This document shows, piece by piece, positions 1 through 11,722 of a stretch of 64,000 nucleotides of DNA. Position numbers and translations under genes: made by a program. This DNA is from Notospermus geniculatus (Eukaryota > Nemertea > Pilidiophora > Heteronemertea > Lineidae): positions 164,758 through 228,757 of the forward strand of contig NMRB01000781.1 of assembly GCA_002633025.1 (NCBI GenBank). Reading direction: 5' to 3'. Each line of letters opens with the position of its first letter. The first letter of the stretch is position 1. Under the pieces are notes generated by a model. It was not told the origin of the DNA. It worked only from the letters and a program-made list of their open reading frames with translations, and searched no databases.

Positions 1-86
1 GCAGTGTCATCAACAAAGATGTAAGCATCCTTATCTGTATAATATAGACTGGTTCCCATCTTTGCCGCTCCACCCCTCACCATAGA

Positions 87-304
87 GCAGGGGGCTGCAA
101 ACACCCCTGCAGCCCTGCAAACACCCCTCCTGACCCCTGCAAACACCACTGCAATTTAATTTATTCATTCCATGCCCTGCAAAGACCCCTGCTGAGTAGC
201 GGGCTGCGAACACCCCTGCAACCCTGCAAACACCCCTCCTGACCCTGTAAACACCCCTGCAACTTAATGAATTCACTCAGTGCCCTGCAAAGACCCCTGC
301 TGAT
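87..304. repeat. 109-bp tandem repeat, two clear units
   Basis: Units 87-195 and 196-304 share GGGCTGC...ACACCCCTGCA...CCCTGCAAACACCCCTCCTG...ATTCA...GCCCTGCAAAG...CCCCTGCTGA in the same order. Each unit is itself made of smaller words of the type CCCTGCAAACACCC. A more degenerate third unit runs to about 440. Confidence 0.85.
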
Positions 305-755
305 CATACCCCTGGAAACACCCCTTCACCCTGAAACCACCCCTGCCATGACTTAGTAAATTTGCACACCACTGCATGTACCCCTGCTATGACCCCTTCT
401 ATGAGTTAACAAATAAAACCTACCCCTGCAAAGACCCCTTCGGCCTTAGCCTCATTCTCAGTTGGCTCCCATCATGCATCTGTGATGCCTATTTCAAAAT
501 GGCAGTTATTGTCATTGTACAGTCTGCTTTTAATATTAAATTGTGTGCTGGAGCCTCTCATATACTTTCACCATTCTTCAAAATGCCAAATTTTGATTTN
601 CTTATTATGCAATGTGTTGTTAATGTTGGGGCCCGTCCGTGTTGCACAGTCTGGTGGGCAGTGCCTCAACTCAATCATTAACTGCTGCCTGGGGACCTTG
701 TTGTGCGTTTCGCCCCCAGTTCATTCTTAAATGCATAATATCATAGACAGTACAT

Positions 756-808
756 CTTTCGCTGCTTTTAAGAGAGAACGTTGCTTTTCTCTCTTAAAGC
801 AGCGAAAG
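756..808. repeat. Near-perfect hairpin with 22-23 nt arms
   Basis: Arm 756-778 (CTTTCGCTGCTTTTAAGAGA...) is the reverse complement of 787-808 except for one extra T; the loop is 8 nt. It may be the core of a small foldback element; a small-RNA hairpin is possible, but the loop is short. Confidence 0.7.
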
Positions 809-1371
809 CATACTTTATCTTAACTATCGCCAGAAGGATACATGGTAAACCCCTACAAAAGCCCCACCGGTTCAATAATTCTGGGTAAGTGGAGGGGACT
901 TATCTTCTGTCATAACCCTGTGCGTCGGCCATCTCCTGATAGTAGGCCGACTCCTATGCACAGATGCATGCTGCTCAGTCTCACCAGTATGCAATCTCAT
1001 AGTCATGATCTGTCAAATGGCACAGTTCACAGTAGGAACACGTGGACCTGATCTGATTTTAGTTACAAATATTGCGCAAAAAGCTGCGCAGTAGACGATG
1101 CGCAAAGAACATGCACAGTGGCGTGGACAGAAATCCCTGACAAAATGGCGGTCCATGCCTGTCTTTGTATAGTGGAACAGGAGCGCCAAAGACAGAAACC
1201 AGTCTAATCTGTATACAATACAAACTAGTATGACCTCGACTAACCTCTATCCACTTGGAGATAGTAACTCTCAGTCGAGATAATTCCCATTTTTCCCTGG
1301 TAAGTCCAGAATTCGTTAGACCATGTGACCTCCCACTTTGAGCAGCTGCTTTTGGCTATTCACACCAAATA
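809..1371. other. No gene seen
   Basis: Only short open frames without recognisable motifs. Confidence 0.6.
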
Positions 1372-1928
1372 GGGATTTTCCGGCCATTTCTAAAATGCGG
1401 ATTCTGCGGAATCTGCAGATTAAGGTTAAATAGGGGGGGTTCAGTCACGCAATTAATAGGCCTACACATGCTTGAATGTGTAAAGGGCGACTTTTTGCCG
1501 TTTATAAAGGAGTTCGAATGGCATGTGGCATAGGCCATCAGTTCATTCTGTTTGGAAGGGGGCGGGTGGGGTGGGGTGGGAGGATTTTAAATCAAAATTA
1601 ATGTTATGGTACGCTGGCATCTAAGGGATGAGAATATATAAATGTAGCAGTCATTGTTTTTAAATTCCAAATCTGGGTGCAGTTTGGGAGTCGCAATTTG
1701 CTTAGGTTTGGGGAAAAACAGCAATCAAAAGCATCTTTTTCAACACACGCAGTCAACGCATCACAAATAGTTGATCGCAAAAGGACCACAGATAAGGACC
1801 TTGAACTACAAACATGCACACTATACTCTAGTACAGATTATATACACACTTGGGGTACTCAATCCGCCAATTTAACCTTAATCCGCAGATTCCGCAGAAT
1901 CCGCATTTTAGAAATGGCCGGATTTTCC
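1372..1928. mobile_element. Non-autonomous DNA element with about 58-bp inverted ends
   Basis: 1372-1431 (GGGATTTTCCGGCCATTTCT, then TGCGGATTCTGCGGAATCTG and TTAAGGTTAAAT) is mirrored at 1871-1928. The arms carry an internal palindrome of the GCGGATTCTGCGGAATC type. The 440 bp between have no coding potential. No target duplication was clear. Confidence 0.7.
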
Positions 1929-2708
1929 TTGATGGCGCAATCACCAACTGGTAAGTATTCATGCCAATCAAGTGAACGAATGACCAAATTACATACGAAC
2001 CCTGGTTTCTGAAAGATTTGATTATGTGGCGAGGATCAATGCCAAGGGACATAACAAGATTGCTTGACTAGCCGAGATTCTTCGATTTATAGGCAGATTG
2101 GATCTCATAGCCAGAGAAAATCGTAAGGAAAAGGGCAGAACCTTTTCAGTAGAACCTTTTTAGTAGAAACTGACAGCTTCACGTCATATTATATTCGGAC
2201 ACAAATGGACAGGAGACAGTTGATAGTCACGAATGGACACACTGTGTAACACCAGGCACTTTCCCTTTGCCCAACTTAAACAACAATAACTTCCTTTATA
2301 ACTGCCTCAGCTCACATCTTTTTTTCCAATTTCGTTATGTAATATGTAACATATCCAAGTATGTTTTCTGAAAGCAAGGATGTCACAATAAAACTTTCAC
2401 CCATGCGCAGTCATATTGTCTCTAATTCTTTAATATACAAAGTGCCCGCACAGGCAACAACATCAAAGACACAAGAAAGAAGATTAAAGTACATACAAAC
2501 AAATGAACCAAATGCAAGAAGTGGAACTAGGGAGGAATACAAAGATCACGAGAAATCTGTCGCAAAACAAAAATAGAAATTGGGAAATGTCATAACCTTC
2601 TCTCGGAGGATTTTTATCACTGTTTTCCTTTCATCTTTCATAATGCGACTGTCTGATATACATTCCTCCTCAGTATTCCACTCTTGACACTCCAATCAGC
2701 CAATACAG
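1929..2708. other. No gene seen
   Basis: AT-rich sequence with only short open frames; no element ends recognised up to the gap. Confidence 0.5.
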
Positions 2709-3264
2709 NNNNNNNNNNNNNNNNNNNNNNNNNNNNNNNNNNNNNNNNNNNNNNNNNNNNNNNNNNNNNNNNNNNNNNNNNNNNNNNNNNNNNNNNNNNN
2801 NNNNNNNNNNNNNNNNNNNNNNNNNNNNNNNNNNNNNNNNNNNNNNNNNNNNNNNNNNNNNNNNNNNNNNNNNNNNNNNNNNNNNNNNNNNNNNNNNNNN
2901 NNNNNNNNNNNNNNNNNNNNNNNNNNNNNNNNNNNNNNNNNNNNNNNNNNNNNNNNNNNNNNNNNNNNNNNNNNNNNNNNNNNNNNNNNNNNNNNNNNNN
3001 NNNNNNNNNNNNNNNNNNNNNNNNNNNNNNNNNNNNNNNNNNNNNNNNNNNNNNNNNNNNNNNNNNNNNNNNNNNNNNNNNNNNNNNNNNNNNNNNNNNN
3101 NNNNNNNNNNNNNNNNNNNNNNNNNNNNNNNNNNNNNNNNNNNNNNNNNNNNNNNNNNNNNNNNNNNNNNNNNNNNNNNNNNNNNNNNNNNNNNNNNNNN
3201 NNNNNNNNNNNNNNNNNNNNNNNNNNNNNNNNNNNNNNNNNNNNNNNNNNNNNNNNNNNNNNNN
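2709..3264. other. Assembly gap (556 N)
   Basis: Unknown bases; any long open frame across it is an artefact. Confidence 1.
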
Positions 3265-3545
3265 TAGATGAGCCTACCATAAAAATTTCGTGAAATTCCA
3301 TTCAGTATTAAAGGCGTGATCGCAGTTTTTGTGTTTTGGCTTTTGGCCCCCTGGTGGCAAAGTGGAGAATCGGATTTGGCCGATTCTTTCACGCGACACA
3401 CCTTTGGCCCATGATACATCCCTCCACCAAATATGAATCCAAAATCTTCAGTCGTTCTTAAGTTATAGAGCGGAAGGGACTAGTAGCGGCGAGCGGCAAG
3501 CGGCGAGCGCCGAGCGGCAGAAGCGCACGGACGGCCGGTATTTTC
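3265..3545. mobile_element. Fragment of a CCCCCTGGTGGC-containing repeat family
   Basis: Shares its course with 12285-12690 and 13140-13560: TTCCATTCAGTATTAAAGGC, GCCCCCTGGTGGCAAAGTG, TTTGGCCGATTCTTTCAC, TCTTCAGTCGTTC, then a CGG-rich stretch and TTTTCAAGTCCCCCTCCGAG. A diverged relative lies at 60650-61330. No coding capacity. Confidence 0.75.
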
Positions 3546-3922
3546 AAGTCCCCCTCCGAGGGCTCCGGGGGACAAAAATATAGATGCTCTGAGATGCATT
3601 CTGGGGCATTTTCAACTGGCCATGTCAGGTACAACAGCAGTACTAGCAGTCCTAAATGACCGACTGCATCAGCAGTCAAAATTCTTTAACAGAAGCAGTC
3701 AAAAAATCTTTATAAAGCATGACTCCAACAGCAGTCCAAACTCCTTAGCAAACAGGAGCTGTCAGTGAGTTGACCAATATACCTCACTATGCCCCAATTC
3801 AATGCATATAGCGGACCCATTCATTCCTGATTGAGGCACCAATCAAGAGAAGTTTTTTTTGTAATGGTCCGCTAAAACGGTGCTGCCATTTTTTGGCAAT
3901 ACGCATGGCTGACTGCTCCTAT

Positions 3923-4237
3923 CAGGGTTTCTGCCAGAGGGGGGCAAGGGGGGGCTCGGGCCCCCCTTTCATGATCTGAAGGGGCTTGCCCCCCCCCTTA
4001 TAATTGCAGAGTAGTGTCTTTAAATTGCCCTTTTTTCATTCAAGAGATACATGTACAACATTTGAACAAAGATCTGTACACAGGAAGTTTTAACATGTTT
4101 AAGCTCTGAACTGTTTGGAAAATGCACCTCCCGGCTTCTGGAAAAAAATTTCTGGGGAGGGCCCCAGACCTCCCACTTCGGCTGGAGGCACCCGGATTGT
4201 GCCCCCCCCTTAAATATTTTTTCTGGTGGAAACCCTG
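3923..4237. mobile_element. G/C-tract MITE with CAGGGTTTC inverted ends
   Basis: Left end CAGGGTTTCTGCCAGAG; right end CTGGTGGAAACCCTG. Long G and C runs sit just inside both ends. Same terminal grammar as 20073-20320 and, more loosely, as the 31755, 33618 and 56191 elements. Confidence 0.7.
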
Positions 4238-4244
4238 CCTATTA

Positions 4245-5125
4245 GAACAGTAGCAATCCAAAAATATATTGTTAAGTATGGCAGATGTAGCAGCCCATTG
4301 ATCAAGTATGACAGCAGTATCTATTCAACGGTGGATGAGTTTCCCAAGTATAATGTACTTAATCATATCCCCAACAAGAGAATGGAGGACATTTGTATTG
4401 ACTGTGGGACACTGATTTCAAGCTAGATGCTTCCTAATGCAACTGAGCAGGTCATTTTATTTATTACCGCCTTTTCTTTGGAGCAACAGTCCATCAACTT
4501 GTTGCTGTTGGCGATCTGATAACATAATGGTCAGAGTAGAAATGGATGAGAATTTTTTGTTTGCATGCTGGGCAATTATCATTAGCTTACCAGAGGAGAT
4601 GACCATCAATCACAATCAACACAAATGCAGTGATCACAGGATGACATTGTCTACTGAAGGAAATGGTCATGTATTTTCATTACCTCACACATTTTTCCTG
4701 TGTGACTACCAATTATTGCTACCATTCAATACATTGACATCATCTTGGTCAGGCCAAATTCACTAAAATGCTCAAGTAATGTTAGCACTGATGACCGAGT
4801 AGATCCAGTGCTATCTCAGTTGACATTCAGTCCACATTGGTCTCTTTTTATTTGAATCGAGAGCCAATTGCTAAATTTATCTGGTTCCATGGAAAAATAT
4901 TGGGTCATAAAGGAATGTAATACAAGAGCCCCACTCCGCCCGCCGGATGCAACACACACCAGAGCCCCCCCTTCTACCACATGAAGAATGGTCCGACTGG
5001 GAACAGAACTCCAATCTCAGAGGCAATCTGAGCTGATGATGTATTGTATGAGGTCACGAAAAAAGAATGAACAAAAGCTTATTACTTTGTAACAAAATCT
5101 CTTAAACTTTTATATTACATCATAA
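4245..5125. other. No gene seen
   Basis: The longest open frame (4437-4766) has no recognisable domain and no second copy to support it. Confidence 0.5.
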
Positions 5126-5205
5126 ATATGCCTTATGCGAGGGTCTGTGGGTTCGGGTCTGGTAGGAAGCAATGTCTTTCACCTTAGAATCCCGATTCTT
5201 TTGTG
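5126..5205 (+). repeat. Fragment of the tRNA-like repeat
   Basis: Repeats the TGCGAGGGTCTGTGGGTTCG part of the better copy at 5318-5440. Confidence 0.6.
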
Positions 5206-5317
5206 ACCCCTTGCATAACATGAAACTGTTTGGGTTCGGAGATTGTTTGGACTACTCGCGGGGTGCTGATGGACGCCTCGTTTAACATGGGCCATTGAGC
5301 CATCTTTTTAGATGGGG

Positions 5318-5440
5318 ATTTGGTCTGGTGGTTGAGGTGTGCTGCCCCTTAGTGCTGGCGATTGCTGCCTCATGCGAGGGTCTGTGGGTTCGGGTCTGGT
5401 AGGAAGCAATGTCTTTCACCTCAGAATCCCGATTCTATTT
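5318..5440 (+). mobile_element. tRNA-like SINE head or related short repeat
   Basis: GGTCTGGTGGTTGAGG resembles a polymerase III A box and GGGTTCGGGTCTGG a B box about 60 bp later; the tail continues AGCAATGTCTTTCACC. Copies: 8083-8205, 45040-45150, and reversed at 12342-12432 and 13192-13290, where the B-box-like site reads GGTTCGAATCTGG on the other strand. A tRNA origin is inferred; no poly(A) or simple tail is clear. Confidence 0.5.
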
Positions 5441-6018
5441 CATAAATAGACAGGATGTGTAATTCAGTTTGTGATGGCAACTGGCCTGTCTCTTGATTAC
5501 TGTGAATTGCATTGGAGAATAGTGACTGCATTTTGAACAGACCACAGTCCCCATAGAAACACACCAGAAGATGAATCTTCCTGATAGAAGTCGCACGGTG
5601 AAATGCCAAGCTCATCTTTACAGTAACACAAGGTCATTGCAGCCCAGTCAATTAACTACAGCAGACGACTTCCTCTCAACCTCAGATGCATCTTGACTAC
5701 CAGGGTTGTGACATGGCTCCACCCTCCGACTCCGCTCGCACAAACCCTTGGCATCTTTCGCAGTCTTCACCTGTATTTCACTGGCTGACTGAAGTTATAA
5801 GTCGCTGATCTCAACCTCCCTAATGATTCTGATACAACTTTTTCAACTACTGCCTACATTTTATTGGAAAGGCTTGAACCTGAAACTTCGGAATGTGACT
5901 TTTGAAACAACATAAACACAGCTAAATAACTGTCATCATTATTTCCTATCGAAGGGGGAGATATGCAATGGGATCGCCATTGACATTACTCCAGTTATTC
6001 TTAATTGTTGGTTGGTAA

Positions 6019-6500
6019 CATCCAGGCCTACCTGGGGTAGTGCGTCATTCCGTCGAACTACAGACTTCTACCCCAGGCAGCAATACCCACTACACACTGT
6101 TCAAGGTGGCTGTTCCCTTTAGTTTACTTGCCAAATATTAGCCAATCAGATTACGCGTTGCAGAAGAGCCTTGGATTGCAAGTTGCCATGTCAGCTGTAC
6201 AGTGCACTGCAATGAATCGTATCGAGTCAAGTTTTCCGATTTATGTCTCGCAAAATGCTTGGATTTCCAGTAAATTTCCGACATGATGGACAAAACTGTA
6301 CTTAAAATGTACAACAAAAAATATTTGTATTCCTGGAAGTCAGATTGACAGACGACCCCGCGAGTTTATAAAAGGGGCATTTTGATTGGCCACTCGCGAC
6401 TAGGAGCAAGCCGTGAAATAGAAATGCTGCTATTGACGCCAGGGGTATGAGTGATGTAACAGGAGGTGGAGTCACGCGATGCCCCTGGTGTGCCAGGATG
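6019..6500. mobile_element. hAT-like non-autonomous element, 482 bp, 8-bp target duplication
   Basis: Begins CATCCAGGC and ends GCCAGGATG (short inverted ends with one mismatch). It is flanked by GTTGGTAA (6011-6018) and GTTGGTTA (6501-6508), a target duplication with one change. The uninterrupted site is present in the second duplication unit near 9549. No open frame of transposase size. Confidence 0.8.
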
Positions 6501-7018
6501 GTTGGTTACAGCTTACAACATTTTTCTTTTCAGCACCCTTTGTCAGCTGTTCGAAGAACCAAGAAAGTGGCACCATGCAGCACCAATTAAGCTCAGACAA
6601 AGGAAACCAACAGGGTAAGCAAAGAACAGCAACATTTATTACAGAATAATTGTGTGTTAGTGTTGTTTTACCCCAAGACGATGCAATATGCCACTGGCAT
6701 AAAGTAACACAATCACGACTGGCAATAGAAAATGACAAGCCTGATGGCGTCAAGGCCGTATAAGTATGGAGCCACCTCAAGCTACTCGTGTTCCTCACTT
6801 GGTTCTTTTATTTGCCCTTGCAAAGAAACAAGGTATAAGTCACCATGGCTTACTAAGCATTGTCATCAAGGGTTAACATATCTCGGTTACCTGCCTATAA
6901 AACTACTCAACACATCGCACATCTAAGCACCAAAAAAATCATAACCTGGACCTAACCCCCTTTCAATACAATTCTCGATTGCTGAAAGACAATGCTCAAG
7001 CTATGTGCCAAAGAGTTA

Positions 7019-7528
7019 AGCCTAGCGCACATCGACCTTGCGACTGGAAGCAACTACTGGCAATGCCGTTTCCGGCAACAGTGGGCGACTGGCTGTAAAC
7101 AGCAGCAACTGATCAGATGCTCAAACAGGTCGATGTGTGCGTCCCGGCAACGCTATTGCCGACCGTTGCCGCTAGTTCCAGCCAGTTGTTCTACTCGTTG
7201 CCGACCGTTGCTTCTAGTTCTCTTCAGTCGCTTTCGATGTGCATGCTCTGGCAATGAATTTCCTTTGTTTGTGGAGCACACCTGGTCATGTGATGGGATC
7301 ATGTTACCCACAAAATAACTCCCTAGTGGTTCGCTGGGAAGACATCAACAATTTCCGTGTAGCATTCAGTTCAGATGCCTGTTCGATGTGCGCGCTCCAG
7401 ATTGAAGACTGGATTGTGCCACTTGTTGCCGCAATGACCAGTGGTAATCGATGTGTGCGTTCCGCTCAGATTGATAGCGACTGTTGCGTTCAGTTGCTTC
7501 CAGTTGCAAGATCGATGTGCGCTAGGCT
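7019..7528. mobile_element. MITE, AGCCTAGCGCACATCG ends, TTA target duplication
   Basis: Inverted ends AGCCTAGCGCACATCGACCT / ATCGATGTGCGCTAGGCT with TTA at 7016-7018 and 7529-7531. The interior is filled with short words GCAACT, CGACTGG, GTTGCCG in both orientations. A second copy is 61832-62347 and a diverged relative 51930-52414. Empty site in the paralogous segment near 10280. The target type suggests PIF/Harbinger; this is inference. Confidence 0.85.
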
Positions 7529-7561
7529 TTACACCACCGTTTTGGGAGATACATGTAGCCT

Positions 7562-7810
7562 ATGGTGGAATTCTTAGACACGACACCACCAGAAACATAC
7601 AACACTGGACTAGCTTCTGCAGTCAATATCCTAACATCAGATCTTGAACGAAAGAGGAAGACACATTTTGACCTTTTGTGGGATCAAAAATATAACGCCC
7701 TAATGGCCAGACACACGAATCTGTCTCGACCAGGAACTCGGGTCCTCTCCGTGGTTTATTCAGCAGATCCTCATATTTGTCTTGCCTTCATTATACCACG
7801 CTGTGCGTAA
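7562..7810 (+). other. Small open frame inside the duplication, unknown
   Basis: Reads an 82-residue frame (V-E-F-L-D-T-T-P-P-E-T-Y near the start, R-K-R-K-T-H-F-D-L-L-W-D-Q in the middle) in block D. The second copy (from about 10305) keeps most of it but is broken after 13 codons by a 12-bp insertion that brings ATG TAG. No family recognised. More likely a relic or chance frame than a gene. Confidence 0.2.
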
Positions 7811-7990
7811 TTAACCACCATATTGATCCCTCAAGGTAAATGTGAAAACGATGTCCGCAGAACATCAAAGTCATACCCAGGGCTGCGCCTCCTGTCTGCA
7901 AGCAGATGCCAGTCACTGACATTGTGTCATTAATACTATATTATTTCAAGCTGGCAGCATTACAAGATCTAATATCACTGAGCAGAGCGT

Positions 7991-10744
7991 ACTGTTTGGG
8001 TTCGGAGATTGTTTGGACTACTCGCGAGGTGCTGATGGACGCCCCGTTTAACATGGGCCATTGAGCCATCTTTTTAGATGGGGATTTGGTCTGGTGGTTG
8101 AGGCGTGCTGCCCCTTAGTGCTGGCGATTGATGCCTCATGCGAGGGTCTGTGGGTTCGGGTCTGGTAGGAAGCAATGTCTTTCACCTCAGAATCCCGATT
8201 CTATTTCATAAATAGACAGGATGTGTAATTCAGTTTGTGATGGCAACTGGCCTGTCTCTTGATTCTGTGAATTGCACTGGAGAATAGTCACTGCATTTTG
8301 AACAGACCACAGTCCCCATAGAAACACACCAGAAGATGAACCTTCCTGATAGAAGTCGCACAGTGAAATGCCAAGCTCATGTTTACAGTAACACAAGGTC
8401 ATTGCAGCCCAGTCAATTAACTACAGCAGACGACTTCCTCTCAACCTCAGATTCATCTTGACTACCAGGGTTGTGACATGGCTCCGCCCTCCGACTACGC
8501 TCGCACAAACCCTTGGCATCTTTCGCCGTCTTCACCTGTATTTCACTGACTGTTCTGTTGATCCCCTGCCGTTCAATATGCATTTGGTACTATCACATTT
8601 AGTGTTTTTATTTCAAATAAATATGTCATTATATAGTGTTTAGTGACTTTCTTATCACTTTGGAATTGCTACTTATCCTTACTTTTTAACCATTAATTGG
8701 CAGAAATCCCTGATTCCAGGAAATTTTCCCCTGTACGACTGATGGAAGAGCCAATGAAATTCACGGCCTGGCGATTACACGTGGGTTGACAATTTGTGCC
8801 GACTGATACAACTACTGACTTGCTGCTTCCCGTTTTTGTACACAAGTACATCCTTTCCATCACTAACAGCATTCACTGCCTGTCGTTGCAGCAGATTCAA
8901 ACTCTGAATCCGGAAAATTAGGCCTTGAAAACGCAAATTGTTCGCTGTCAATGCTGTAGCATTTGCCATGTTGTTTTCTGTTACCTCGTTCCCAGTTGCT
9001 TACGCAAGTAAATTGTACTACTGGTGAGTTAGTTGGTACCATGCCAAAACCTGAGGGCGAGGTTAACGGGCAAATCTCATGAGGGCTCTGATTGGTACAT
9101 TGATTTCCTGATGTGGGTCAATACAGAAATTATGTCAAAGCTTCCAGGGGTAGTGGCATAGTCTTTTGACGTAGCCATACACGTGGAGGTCCAGGATGCC
9201 GCGGATGTAACATCAAAGACAACTGGACAGCTAATAGGGAGGTTGAGATCAGCGACTTATCACGGATCCTTATACATACACGGTAGAATTCTGTACAACG
9301 AGGACAAAATTTGTGTACATTTTTCGATCCGTGATCAAGTCGCTGATCTCAACCTCCCTAATGATTCTGATCCAACTTTGCAACTACTGCCTACATTTTA
9401 TTGGGAAGGCTTGAACCTGAAACTTTGGAATGTGACTTTTGAAACAACATAAACACAGCTAAATAACCATGTCATCATTATTTCCTATCGAAGGGGGGAG
9501 ATATGCAATGGGATCGCCACTGACATTACTCCAGTTATTCGTAATTGTTGGTTGGTAATACAGCTTACAACATTTTTCTTTCCAGCACCCTTTTTCAGCT
9601 GTTCGAAGAACCAAGAAAGCGGCACCACGCAGCACCAATTAAGCTCAGACAAAGGAAACCAACAGGGTAAGCATAGAACACCAACATTTATTGCAGAATA
9701 ATTGTGTGTTAGTGTTGTTTTTACCCCAAGACGATGCAATATGCCATTGGCATAAAGTAACACGATCACTCTGGCTATAGAAAATGACAAGCCTGATGGC
9801 GTCAAGGCCGTATAAGTATGGAGCCACCTCAAGCTACTCATGTTCCTCACTTGGGTCTTTTACTTGCCCTTGCAAAGAAACAAGGTATAAGTCACCATGG
9901 CTTACTCAAGCATGGTCATCAAGGGTTAACATATCTCGGTTACGTGCCTATAAAAGTAGCATCGCACACCTAAGCACCACAAAAATCATAACCTGGACCT
10001 AAAGGCCCGTTTACACATGCAACTTTTCATATGCAACTTGTTACATAAACCTGATGAGATCAAAAAGTTTCATAAAAGTTGCATGTGTAAACGGGCATGC
10101 AACTTGTTGCAACTCGATCACGCTGGATGTTGCATCGATTTTTCTATGTGTAAACCGTCGCAGGTAGTTTGCAACAAGTTGCTGCAACTTGCAACTTGGT
10201 GCAACCTAGTGTAAACCGCCCTTAAACCCTCTTTCAATACAATTCTCGACTACTGAAAGACAACGCTCAAGCTGTGCCAAAGAGTTGCACCACAGTTTGG
10301 GAGATATGGTGGAATTCTTAGACACGACACCACCAGAAACATACATGTAGGTCATCAACACTGGACTAGCTTCTGCAGTCAATATCCTAAAAACAGATCT
10401 TGAACAAAAGAGGAAGACACATTTTGACCTTTTGTGGGATCAAAAATATAACGCCCTAATCGCCAGACACACGAATCTGTCGCGACCAGGAACTCGGGTC
10501 CTCTCCGTGGTTTATTCAGCAGATCCTCATATTTGTCTTGCCTTCATTATACCACGCTGTGCGTAATTAACCACCATATTGATCCCTCAAGGTAAATGTG
10601 AAAACGATGTCCGCAGAACATCAAAGTCATACCCAGGGCTGCGCCTCCTGTCTCCAAGCAGATGCCAGTCACTGACATTGTGTCATTAATACTATATTAT
10701 TTCAAGCTGGCAGCATTACAAGATCTAATATCACTGAGCAGAGC
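7991..10744 (+). repeat. Tandem duplication, unit 2
   Basis: Starts with the same ACTGTTTGGGTTCGGAG as unit 1. Between its A and B blocks lies 0.79 kb (8553-9338) absent from unit 1, whose end mirrors the start of block B. A 220-bp MITE (10003-10222) sits in block C; unit 1 has the empty site at 6953-6955. Confidence 0.85.
10003..10222. mobile_element. MITE, 220 bp, filled with GCAACTTG words, TAA target duplication
   Basis: Ends AGGCCCGTTTACACATGCAA and GTGTAAACCGCCCT, flanked by TAA at 10000-10002 and 10223-10225. GCAACTTG, CAAGTTGC and close variants occur about ten times inside. The empty site GGACCTAACCCC is present at 6948-6959 in the other duplication unit. Confidence 0.85.
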
Positions 10745-10841
10745 GTGGCATGAGAAGGGCAACCGATACGCCGAGTGGTTCAGTCAGGGTCACAAATGCA
10801 AGGTTTGGAGGATATGGATGGAACGTCAAGATTTGACAGAA

Positions 10842-11108
10842 TAGTGCGAGAATAGGGGAGCGCGGTGTCATAATGGTTAGGGCTGTGGACTCTTGATCGG
10901 AAGGTTGCGGATTCGATCCCCGGCCGTGCCACTTTGTAACTCTCAACAGGCAGGCCTGAAATGTCCATCGTGTGCGTTATATTTTGGCTGGCCTTTGGTT
11001 TCGACAGAAAGGTTTCCGAATCATAGGCTGGGGTAATAATGTGTGAAGCGCTTAGAGAGCGTAATATGTTATGAAGCGCTATATAAGAACTCACCATTAT
11101 TATTATTA
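10842..11108 (+). mobile_element. tRNA-derived SINE
   Basis: A tRNA-like head is clear: GCGCGG (near 10860) can pair with CCGTGC (near 10924), an A box reads ATAATGGTTAGGGC and a B box GCGGATTCGATCCCC. The body ends GCGCTATATAAGAACTCACC followed by (ATT)n, the usual 3-prime simple tail of such SINEs. Polymerase III transcription of the head is expected from known families. Only one full copy is in the window. Confidence 0.88.
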
Positions 11109-11370
11109 TTACTAATACTGACCAGAGTTGAAATTAGCAAGTTCAAGTTGTTGTCAAATCTCTGTCTCTGAGTAGGTGAAAGGGAATTTTTGTTGGTGAA
11201 ATGGGGAGTAGGCAAAATGGGGGTAGCCGAAATGGTGATACACCACACTCAGCATATTTACCACAAAGTACCAGTATTGGTGAATCGCCCTACACCAAAA
11301 GACATTTCAGCCATAGTGGGTTGGCATTGGGTTATTAATGGTCCAATGCTGACAGAAATGTGAAGTTAGT

Positions 11371-11575
11371 TAATGGGAGACTTTACTGCTGTTAGAGGCC
11401 ACCACCAGTTAGCGGTCCTGGAACATCACGGAATTTGACGTCACAGAGAAGAAATGCATGCCACGACGTCATCCATAATGAGTGGACGCCATGGCTTTAT
11501 TTCTGCGACGTTAAATTTTGTGACGTTCTTAGGGACCGCTACAAGCAGCCTCTAACACAGTGAAGTCTCCCATTA
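11371..11575. mobile_element. MITE with TAATGGGAGACTT inverted ends
   Basis: Left TAATGGGAGACTTTACTGCT and right GTGAAGTCTCCCATTA form inverted ends of about 28 bp including GTTAGAGGC / GCCTCTAAC. The interior has TGACGTCA and GACGTCAT words in both orientations. Confidence 0.75.
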
Positions 11576-11722
11576 TCATGTCAGTGATGCACTTCAGTTG
11601 TGGCATATTTCCCGACTATCCTCTGTAGGCTAGTATTGTCAATAGTATCACTATTTCAGCTGGAAACGTAGTCTTTCACTTCAAATCCCAATGGATCCTC
11701 TGCAGTTGCCAACCATGACAAC

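Larger units (their letters stand above)
5225..7990 (+). repeat. Tandem duplication, unit 1
   Basis: Blocks A (5225-5789), B (5801-6018), C (6501-7010) and D (7532-7990) recur in the same order in unit 2 as 7991-8552, 9339-9550, 9551-10280 and 10288-10744, with high identity. Unit 1 alone carries the 482-bp hAT-like element and the 510-bp MITE; unit 2 shows both empty sites. Confidence 0.85.

Noticed and set aside
2670-3419. Long open frames across the first N run
   Set aside because: They are produced by unknown bases; only about 50 real codons flank the gap and these are repeat sequence.
10842-10935. A functional tRNA gene
   Set aside because: The tRNA-like fold continues into a SINE body with an (ATT)n tail; it is a SINE head.
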